DNA of 20,557 nt, from positions 1 to 20,557 of the forward strand of contig JAHHST010000015.1 in assembly GCA_020025055.1 (NCBI GenBank), given 5' to 3'. The translations under genes and the position numbers were made by a program. This document shows, piece by piece, positions 16,020 to 20,557 of this stretch (its first letter is position 1; each line of letters opens with the position of its first letter). The stretch comes from Longicatena sp. Lineage in GTDB: Bacteria > Bacillota_I > Bacilli_A > Erysipelotrichales > Erysipelotrichaceae. Below the pieces are notes generated by a model, which ran no database searches, was not told the origin of the DNA, and saw nothing but the letters and a program-made list of their open reading frames with translations.

Positions 16020-17078
16020 ATGAAAAATTATATACATAATAAAGAACAAGTCGTAAAAGATTTATTAAATTGGTATGATGAAAATGCACGTGTATTACCA
16101 TGGAGAACAAATCCTACACCATATGAAGTGTGGGTTAGTGAAATCATGTTACAACAAACTAGAGTAGAGGCAGTAAAACCATATTTTGAACGTTTTATAA
16201 ATCGGATTCCTTCAATTGAAGATTTAGCAAATATGCCAGATGATGAGCTAGCTAAACTATGGGAAGGATTAGGATATTATAATCGTGTACGAAATATGAA
16301 AAAATGCGCACAATATTGTGTGGAAAACTATGATAAAGAATTACCAGCATCGTATGAAAAATTAAAAGAACTTCCAGGAATTGGCGATTATACAGCAGGT
16401 GCTATTTCAAGTATTGCTTTCAAAATTTCAGAACCAGCAGTTGATGGAAATGTATTACGCGTTTTTTCAAGACTTTTGATAAGTGAAGATGATATTTTGA
16501 AAGAATCCACAAAGAAAAAATTTCAAACTATTATAAGAAGTTATATACCTCATGAGCGATGTGATGCATTTACGCAAGCATTAATGGAAATAGGAGCTAT
16601 GGTTTGTGTTCCTAATGCTGCACCCCGGTGTAATATTTGTCCATTAGCATCAAATTGCATGGGATATCAAAGTGGAAAGGCTTCACTTTTGCCCAATAAA
16701 ACAAAGAAAAAAAAGCGAAAAATTGAGAAAAAAATGATTTTAGTTATAGTGCATGGTGAGGAAGTTTTACTAATACAGCGACCAAATCAAGGCTTACTTG
16801 CGAATTTGTATGAATTTAAAGTATATGATCAATATCTTAAAGTAAAGGAAATAAAAGATATTTTTGGAAAAGAACATATCTTAAAGATGATGAAGTTAGA
16901 AGATGCAAAACATATCTTTTCACATATAGAATGGCATATGAAAGGATATTTGATTGTAGTAGATCAAAAAATAGATGGATTATGGTGTGATAAAAAAGAT
17001 ATAGAAGAAAGCTATGCAATACCAACAGCATATAAAAAATATAAAGAAGCTCTTTATGCTTGGTGGAATATAAACTAG
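16020..17078 (+). CDS. mutY: A/G-specific adenine DNA glycosylase MutY
   Basis: A base-excision repair enzyme of 352 residues that removes adenine mispaired with 8-oxoguanine. Catalytic Glu41 lies in SEIMLQQTRV; the helix-hairpin-helix ELPGIGDYTAG is at about 117-127; catalytic Asp142 is in AVDGNV; and four cysteines at 196, 204, 207 and 213 (C-x7-C-x2-C-x5-C) would bind the 4Fe-4S cluster. The C-terminal third (from about 238) is the NUDIX-like 8-oxoG recognition domain, with HIFSHIEWHM. The start is uncertain: ATG 16020 gives the usual N-terminus, while 16002 (ATG) and 15984 (TTG) are also in frame. None has a ribosome-binding site, and a promoter overlaps the two earlier candidates. Followed without an obvious terminator by the aspartokinase gene. 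Confidence 0.94.
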   Translation: MKNYIHNKEQVVKDLLNWYDENARVLPWRTNPTPYEVWVSEIMLQQTRVEAVKPYFERFINRIPSIEDLANMPDDELAKLWEGLGYYNRVRNMKKCAQYCVENYDKELPASYEKLKELPGIGDYTAGAISSIAFKISEPAVDGNVLRVFSRLLISEDDILKESTKKKFQTIIRSYIPHERCDAFTQALMEIGAMVCVPNAAPRCNICPLASNCMGYQSGKASLLPNKTKKKKRKIEKKMILVIVHGEEVLLIQRPNQGLLANLYEFKVYDQYLKVKEIKDIFGKEHILKMMKLEDAKHIFSHIEWHMKGYLIVVDQKIDGLWCDKKDIEESYAIPTAYKKYKEALYAWWNIN

Positions 17079-17093
17079 GCAAGTGATGATACG

Positions 17094-17121
17094 TTGATGA
17101 AATACTTACATATTCTATAAA
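17094..17121 (+). promoter_or_regulatory. Possible promoter of the short aspartokinase gene
   Basis: TTGATG (17094-17099), 16-base spacer, TATAAA (17116-17121). It would start transcription about 10 bases before the ATG at 17139. Moderate match only. Confidence 0.4.
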
Positions 17122-17138
17122 TGAACGTGAGGGATTTT

Positions 17139-17861
17139 ATGGATATAAAAGTTATGAAATTTGGAGGTACATCGCTTCGAAATGAGTCAACGCGTAAGTA
17201 TGTATATGAACATATTATAAGTAATTTACCAATGTATAAGATTGTGTTGGTAGTTTCTGCGATGGGTAGATACCCAGATGTTTATGCAACGGATACACTT
17301 CTTTCCTTAGGTAGTAATCGTTTGAGTGAAGAAGAAAAGGCAAGATTAGTATCTATAGGAGAACAATTATCTTCTCTTAAAATATGCAGTGAATTGTTAG
17401 ATATGGGGATAAAAGCACGAGCTATATCTTTTCATGATGCAGGAATTATTAGTGATTCTTGTTATGAATACGCTAAAATAGAAAAATTAGATGGTAAAAA
17501 TATAAAGGATGCATTAAAAAAATATGATGTAGTTGTTGTAGGAGGATTTGTTGCTGTAACATCTCAAGGAAAAGTAACAACACTTGGAAGAGGCGGTAGT
17601 GATTATAGTGCAACATTATTTGCTAAAATGTTACATGTAAAAGATGTAGAAATATATACCGATGTTGATGGTATATATACGAAAGATCCTAAGTTAAATC
17701 TTCCTAAACAAAAATATCAAAAATTAACATATGATGAGACTCTTCATTTAAATTGTAAAGTACTTCATGATCGTTGTGTTAAGTATGCAAAAGAACATGG
17801 AATACGAATACATTTAAGAGGCACATTCTCTAAAAATGAAGGGACTATAATTGAAAATTAA
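17139..17861 (+). CDS. Aspartokinase catalytic domain without ACT domains
   Basis: A 240-residue amino-acid kinase; aspartokinases phosphorylate aspartate as the first step to lysine, threonine, methionine and diaminopimelate. ATG 17139 is preferred over ATG 17121 because AGGG at 17130-17133 precedes it and the protein then begins MDIKVMKFGGTS as the family does. Visible motifs: KFGGTS (7-12), VVSAMG, IGEQLSS, GRGGSD (150-155) and TDVDGIYTKDP (174-184). Usual aspartokinases have 400 or more residues with two C-terminal ACT domains for feedback control. This protein stops at IIEN after the kinase fold, and the 60 bases downstream hold no ACT remnant. The late GAKVLHPR motif is changed to NCKVLHDR. 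It may be feedback-insensitive, rely on a separate ACT protein, or use another substrate. Which of these holds cannot be decided here. Confidence 0.88.
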   Translation: MDIKVMKFGGTSLRNESTRKYVYEHIISNLPMYKIVLVVSAMGRYPDVYATDTLLSLGSNRLSEEEKARLVSIGEQLSSLKICSELLDMGIKARAISFHDAGIISDSCYEYAKIEKLDGKNIKDALKKYDVVVVGGFVAVTSQGKVTTLGRGGSDYSATLFAKMLHVKDVEIYTDVDGIYTKDPKLNLPKQKYQKLTYDETLHLNCKVLHDRCVKYAKEHGIRIHLRGTFSKNEGTIIEN

Positions 17862-17895
17862 ATTCGATAAAAATAATATACTAAAAAATAAAATA

Positions 17896-17904
17896 TGATA
17901 TAAT
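17896..17904 (+). promoter_or_regulatory. Extended -10 promoter of the HMA-like gene
   Basis: TGATATAAT, a perfect TATAAT with TG extension, 21 bases before the TTG start codon. No good -35 box. It has the same form as the GH20 promoter. Confidence 0.55.
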
Positions 17905-17924
17905 GTTAGAAAGAGGTGAGTAAC

Positions 17925-18116
17925 TTGAAGAGTATACTATTAATTAAAAATTTAGATAATAAAGAAAGTGCCAATAAAATAAGAGAAGTGTTAGCGGAAA
18001 CAAGAGTTGACTATGATATTAATTTAGAAAAACAATGTATAATTATATATGGAAACAGCGATATGGTTGCTGTTGCAAGAAATGCGATTAGCGGATTAGG
18101 ATTTTCGATATTATAA
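17925..18116 (+). CDS. Small HMA-like (ferredoxin-fold) protein lacking the metal-binding cysteines
   Basis: A 63-residue protein. The start is taken as TTG 17925 because AGAGGTG (17912-17918) lies 6 bases upstream; an in-frame GTG at 17916 sits inside that ribosome-binding site. The pattern is beta-alpha-beta-beta-alpha-beta: SILLIKNL, a helix over SANKIREVLAE, VDYDINLEKQCIIIYG, a helix over AVARNAISGL and the end GFSIL. This matches heavy-metal-associated (HMA) domains, especially the final Ile-x-GLGF. The metal loop M-x-C-x-x-C is replaced by NLDNKESA, and the one cysteine lies in a strand, so copper-chaperone activity is unlikely. ACT domains share this fold, and the gene follows an ACT-less aspartokinase. 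It has its own promoter and terminator. Function unknown. Confidence 0.75.
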   Translation: MKSILLIKNLDNKESANKIREVLAETRVDYDINLEKQCIIIYGNSDMVAVARNAISGLGFSIL

Positions 18117-18137
18117 AAAAGGCAGATGCCTTTTTTT
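18115..18137 (+). terminator. Rho-independent terminator of the HMA-like gene
   Basis: A-run then GGC, loop AGAT, GCC and seven T: AAAAAAGGC pairs with GCCTTTTTT. The stem begins at the stop codon. Confidence 0.85.
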
Positions 18138-18169
18138 CTTTATGAATATTATTAGAGAGAGGAAATTTT

Positions 18170-18586
18170 ATGGTAACAGTTAAATATAATCATAATTATG
18201 AAGATGCAAAGAAAGTAAGAACAGAAGTGTTTATCCAAGAACAAGGATTTCAAGAAGAATTTGATGATATTGATCAAAAATCTGTACATGTTACAATTTA
18301 CGTTGATAAAGAAATTGCAGGATGTGCAAGAATGTTTTATGACGATGATGATACAATCATACATATAGGAAGAATTGCTTTACGAAAAAAATTTCGTAAT
18401 CAAGGATTAGGAAGATGGTTAGTGGAACATTGTGAAAAATATTATGAGAATTCAAATATAATCAGATTTACTTTAGGCGCACAGTGCCGTAAACAAGGAT
18501 TTTATGAAAAATTAGGATATCACTGTGTTGGGGATGTTTACGATGAGGAAGGTGTACCACATATTAATATGATTAAAAACATTTAA
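18170..18586 (+). CDS. GNAT-family N-acetyltransferase (YjcF/ElaA-like)
   Basis: A 138-residue cytoplasmic acetyltransferase using acetyl-CoA on an unknown acceptor. AGAGG lies 7 bases before the ATG. The N-terminal signature VRTEVFIQEQGF...DDID (16-35) is that of the YjcF/ElaA subgroup. Acetyl-CoA motif A is seen as IGRIALRKKFRNQGLG (66-81), with the pyrophosphate loop RNQGLG at 76-81, followed by QGFYEKLGY (109-117) and the subgroup's usual GVPHINM near the end (128-134). Length is normal and nothing is missing. It lies between a terminator and a convergent gene, so it is probably transcribed alone. The substrate is not predictable. Confidence 0.92.
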   Translation: MVTVKYNHNYEDAKKVRTEVFIQEQGFQEEFDDIDQKSVHVTIYVDKEIAGCARMFYDDDDTIIHIGRIALRKKFRNQGLGRWLVEHCEKYYENSNIIRFTLGAQCRKQGFYEKLGYHCVGDVYDEEGVPHINMIKNI

Positions 18587-18771
18587 TTTTTATGAAATAA
18601 TAAAATATTAATAAATCCACTTAACCCTACAATAAATGCATAAATAAATTCAATATGATTGTGAAAAGACAGCCAGTCAATAAAAAAATGGACATGAAAT
18701 AAAACTGAGAAAGCGTAGTGTACACATTCAAAAATGGAAATTGTTAAAAATACTTTTTGCCATTTATTCAT
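18583..18771 (-). CDS. Small hypothetical membrane protein
   Basis: A 62-residue protein on the reverse strand that I do not recognise. The start codon is preceded by CAGGTGATAAA, a good ribosome-binding site. It has two hydrophobic segments (about 7-31 and 40-59) with several histidines and aromatic residues near the bilayer edges (FECVHY, FHVHFF, SFHNH) and a short charged start (MNKWQK) and end (HKN). It fills an otherwise empty gap, converges on the acetyltransferase gene with a 4-base overlap of ends, and diverges from the YdcC-like gene. Real coding is supported by the ribosome-binding site and membrane-like composition, but A+T-rich DNA can produce such frames by chance. Confidence 0.5.
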   Translation of the reverse strand: MNKWQKVFLTISIFECVHYAFSVLFHVHFFIDWLSFHNHIEFIYAFIVGLSGFINILLFHKN

Positions 18772-18865
18772 TTTATCACCTGTTTTAATTTATGAATATA
18801 AATAAGAAATATGAATGTTTTTTATTTTTGTTGCATAAATTAAGATGACAGGAAGGAGAATTACA

Positions 18866-19852
18866 ATGAAGGCAAAAGTCATTACAAGCATTGGCGTCGT
18901 TATATTGGTAATAGCATTAGTTTTTGCATTAAAGCCAAAATCATTTCCTAAAGAGTTAAAACGCACGATGGAAAATATGGATTCTTACATCTTACAAGGA
19001 AATATGGAAGTGAATAAGGGTGAAGAAGTCAAATCATATGCAGTCGAAGTGGGATATGAAAATAAAGAAAAAGGTTTTTTTAAAGTTTCGATTGTAGATA
19101 AAGAAATTAATCAAGAACAAATTATAATACGTAATAATCAGGGGGTATATGTGGTAACACCAAGTTTAAATCAAGTATTTAAATTTGAAGGAGATTGGCC
19201 AATGAATTCTCCAAAACCTTATCTACTACAAACTATTGTTGATATTGTAAATCAAGAAAAAACAGAAATTGAAAAAAAGAAAGATGGATATTTGATTCAT
19301 GCGAAAGTAAATTATCCGAATAATAAAAATTTTGATCATGAAGAAATTATGTTTGATAAAAAAGGACAAATAAAATGGTTACAAATTTTTAACAAAGATA
19401 ATCAAAATGAAGTAAAAATTGTATTTCAAAAAGTTCGATATAATGTCAATTTGAAAAAAGATTATTTTAAAGTACCAAAAGAACTAGAGAAGAAAGTAAG
19501 CAAAACAAGAATAAAAGAAGATGATTTACCATTATATCCAGTGCAAATTTTTTCCTCTGAGTTACAAAATGTAAATAAAGTCAATACAGGCAGAGAAGTA
19601 AAACATATATTAGAATATAGCGGGAATAAGAATTTTACAATCGTAGAAACAAAAAAACATAGTGTAAAAGATACACAAACAGTGATTATGCCAGGGGAAA
19701 TGGTTGATGCAATGGAAATTGTTGGCTTTTATGATGGAAATCATATGAGTGTTATTCGAGATGATGTTGAATTCTCAGTGTTTTCAGAAGAATTATCACC
19801 AGAAGAAATGATGATGGTGATTCAAAGTATGCAGGTGGCTGTGATGAAATAA
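18866..19852 (+). CDS. YdcC/LolA-like membrane-anchored protein
   Basis: A 328-residue protein. ATG 18866 is chosen because GGAAGGAG lies 7 bases upstream; an in-frame ATG 21 bases earlier lies ahead of that site. An N-terminal membrane anchor spans about 5-22 (ITSIGVVILVIALVFAL) with no lipobox cysteine. The rest is an extracytoplasmic domain with repeated beta-strand patterns (SYILQGNMEV, YAVEVGYENKEKGFFKVSIV, IKWLQIFN) typical of the LolA-like fold (COG2834), as in Bacillus subtilis YdcC. B. subtilis ydcC lies just upstream of alr-ndoAI-ndoA, and here too an NdoA/MazF gene follows, sharing one base (TAATG), so translation is probably coupled. The family match rests on gene order plus overall pattern. 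Its role is uncertain; a lipid- or lipoprotein-related function is inferred from the fold. Confidence 0.7.
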   Translation: MKAKVITSIGVVILVIALVFALKPKSFPKELKRTMENMDSYILQGNMEVNKGEEVKSYAVEVGYENKEKGFFKVSIVDKEINQEQIIIRNNQGVYVVTPSLNQVFKFEGDWPMNSPKPYLLQTIVDIVNQEKTEIEKKKDGYLIHAKVNYPNNKNFDHEEIMFDKKGQIKWLQIFNKDNQNEVKIVFQKVRYNVNLKKDYFKVPKELEKKVSKTRIKEDDLPLYPVQIFSSELQNVNKVNTGREVKHILEYSGNKNFTIVETKKHSVKDTQTVIMPGEMVDAMEIVGFYDGNHMSVIRDDVEFSVFSEELSPEEMMMVIQSMQVAVMK

Positions 19853-20184
19853 TGATTAAAAGAGGCGATGTATACTATGCAGATTTATCTCCAGTTGTTG
19901 GAAGTGAACAAGGAGGAGTTAGACCGGTTGTAGTAGTCCAAAATGATAAGGGAAATCGATATTCAAAAACAGTCATTGTTGCACCAATTTCAAAAAAAAT
20001 GTCAAAACCACCAATTCCAACGCATGTTGTTTTTAGTGATCATGCACTAAGTTATGTTTCTATGATTTTATGTGAACAATTAAGGACCATTGATAAGCAA
20101 CGTTTAAATCAATGGATATGTACATTGGATTATAAAACAATTGAGAAAATAGATCGAGCAATTCGAGTTAGTTTAGCGCTATAG
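19852..20184 (+). CDS. mazF: MazF/NdoA (EndoA) endoribonuclease toxin
   Basis: A 110-residue sequence-specific mRNA interferase. The N-terminus KRGDVYYADLSPVVGSEQGG is nearly the same as B. subtilis NdoA. Catalytic Arg24 (in GGVRPVVVVQND) is present; the catalytic Thr of the B. subtilis enzyme is Ser47 here (APISKK), a common substitution. EQLRTIDKQRL and the C-terminal helix are also conserved, so it should be active. Its start overlaps the stop of the YdcC-like gene by one base, with no strong ribosome-binding site of its own. No MazE/NdoAI-type antitoxin gene lies between the two or directly downstream, where a terminator and tRNA genes follow. The antitoxin must be encoded elsewhere, or control is different. 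Confidence 0.95.
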   Translation: MIKRGDVYYADLSPVVGSEQGGVRPVVVVQNDKGNRYSKTVIVAPISKKMSKPPIPTHVVFSDHALSYVSMILCEQLRTIDKQRLNQWICTLDYKTIEKIDRAIRVSLAL

Positions 20185-20207
20185 GAGTGAATATCACTCC
20201 TTTTTTT
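20183..20207 (+). terminator. Rho-independent terminator of the YdcC-like/mazF operon
   Basis: AGGAGTGA (20183-20190), loop ATA, TCACTCCT (20194-20201) then a T-run. A perfect 8-bp stem that starts within the stop codon. Confidence 0.92.
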
Positions 20208-20226
20208 AAAAAAATAAAAAAAGTGG

Positions 20227-20255
20227 TTGACAGATATTAAATCTAATGATATTAT
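20227..20255 (+). promoter_or_regulatory. Promoter of the first tRNA unit
   Basis: TTGACA (20227-20232), exact 17-base spacer, TATTAT (20250-20255). Transcription would start about 25 bases before tRNA-Asp. Confidence 0.8.
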
Positions 20256-20286
20256 ATACGAGCGTTAAGGAAAAACAAATAAGTAT

Positions 20287-20362
20287 GGTCCAGTGGTGTA
20301 GTGGTTAACATGCCTCCCTGTCACGGAGGAGATCGTGGGTTCGAGTCCCATCTGGACCGCCA
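20287..20362 (+). tRNA. tRNA-Asp (GUC)
   Basis: A 76-base tRNA. Acceptor GGTCCAG pairs with CTGGACC, discriminator G, and CCA is encoded. Anticodon stem CCTCC/GGAGG encloses loop CTGTCAC with anticodon GTC. T-arm GTGGG-TTCGAGT-CCCAT. Tightly followed by tRNA-Gly in the same unit. Confidence 0.97.
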
Positions 20363-20377
20363 TTTTTTTATAAAAAT

Positions 20378-20451
20378 GCAGATGTAGTTCAATGGTAGAA
20401 CACAGCCTTGCCAAGGCTGATACGGGGGTTCAATTCCCCTCATCTGCTCCA
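20378..20451 (+). tRNA. tRNA-Gly (GCC)
   Basis: A 74-base tRNA. Acceptor GCAGATG pairs with CATCTGC, discriminator T, and CCA is encoded. Anticodon stem CAGCC/GGCTG with loop TTGCCAA and anticodon GCC. T-arm loop TTCAATT. Lies 15 bases after tRNA-Asp. Confidence 0.97.
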
Positions 20452-20461
20452 GAAAAAAGTG

Positions 20462-20490
20462 TTGACATATTGAAAAATGTGTGTTAATAT
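20462..20490 (+). promoter_or_regulatory. Promoter of the second tRNA unit
   Basis: TTGACA (20462-20467), 17-base spacer, TAATAT (20485-20490). It begins 11 bases after tRNA-Gly and serves the second tRNA-Asp. No hairpin terminator separates the two units. Confidence 0.7.
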
Positions 20491-20504
20491 AAATGTGTAT
20501 TAAT

Positions 20505-20557
20505 GGTCCAGTGGTGTAGTGGTTAACATGCCTCCCTGTCACGGAGGAGATCGTGGG
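20505..20557 (+). tRNA. tRNA-Asp (GUC), second copy, cut by the window end
   Basis: The 53 visible bases are identical to bases 1-53 of the tRNA-Asp at 20287, including the anticodon GTC. The T-arm and the acceptor 3' strand lie beyond the window. Confidence 0.92.

Noticed and set aside
17862..17924. Possible remnant of ACT domains by frameshift after the aspartokinase
   Set aside because: Only about 60 A+T-rich bases lie before the next gene, which has its own promoter. No ACT-like sequence appears in any frame.
20321..20542. Reverse-strand frame of 73 codons with WDSNPRSPP and MRGIEPPYQPW
   Set aside because: It is antisense to the tRNA-Asp and tRNA-Gly genes. These peptide strings are well-known artefacts of translating tRNA genes.
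1..20557. CRISPR array, insertion sequence, prophage or integrase
   Set aside because: No regularly spaced repeats, transposase, integrase or phage genes were found. Repeats in the long genes are protein-domain repeats.

Overview
The window is A+T-rich bacterial DNA with strong Shine-Dalgarno sites, LPXTG-like cell-wall sorting signals, MreB, a MazF/NdoA-type toxin and tRNA genes that encode CCA. This fits a low-G+C Gram-positive (Bacillota). Large modular glycosidases built from CBM32 and FIVAR domains with T-P-x-T-G sorting motifs suggest a host-associated gut organism, possibly of the Erysipelotrichia. That placement is inference; no 16S gene or other taxonomic marker is present.

Bases 1-12.7 kb: three very large secreted, wall-anchored glycoside hydrolases in a row, each transcribed separately with its own terminator. 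The first is cut by the window start; its remaining part looks like the post-catalytic region of a GH84-type hexosaminidase/hyaluronidase. The second is a GH20 enzyme with CBM32 modules, a lectin-like domain and the H-x-G-x-D-E catalytic motif. The third is a GH123/DUF4091 enzyme (beta-N-acetylgalactosaminidase type). All three end in FIVAR-type helical repeats, a proline-rich spacer and a near-identical T-P-[AT]-T-G sorting signal. Together they look like a cell-surface set for removing GlcNAc and GalNAc residues from host glycans (mucin O-glycans, glycolipids, N-glycans or glycosaminoglycans). A cre-like CcpA site overlaps the promoter of the GH20 gene.

12.7-14.9 kb: a two-gene operon of G3E (CobW/COG0523) GTPases. 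The first has the C-x-C-C metal motif and a long His/Cys/Glu-rich metal-binding stretch. The second lacks C-x-C-C and is fused to a C-terminal domain resembling that of YcgQ (TIGR03943/DUF1980), a family linked to zinc. The operon promoter lies inside a long inverted repeat.

14.9-18.6 kb: housekeeping genes. These are a stand-alone MreB, MutY (start probably leaderless), an aspartokinase that ends after its catalytic domain with no ACT domains, a 63-residue HMA-like protein that has lost its cysteines, and a GNAT acetyltransferase. A small membrane protein is encoded on the opposite strand at 18.6-18.8 kb.

18.8-20.6 kb: a YdcC/LolA-like membrane-anchored protein translationally coupled to a MazF/NdoA RNase toxin with no antitoxin between or beside them, then tRNA-Asp, tRNA-Gly and a second, truncated tRNA-Asp identical to the first as far as it can be seen. 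Each tRNA transcription unit has its own TTGACA promoter.
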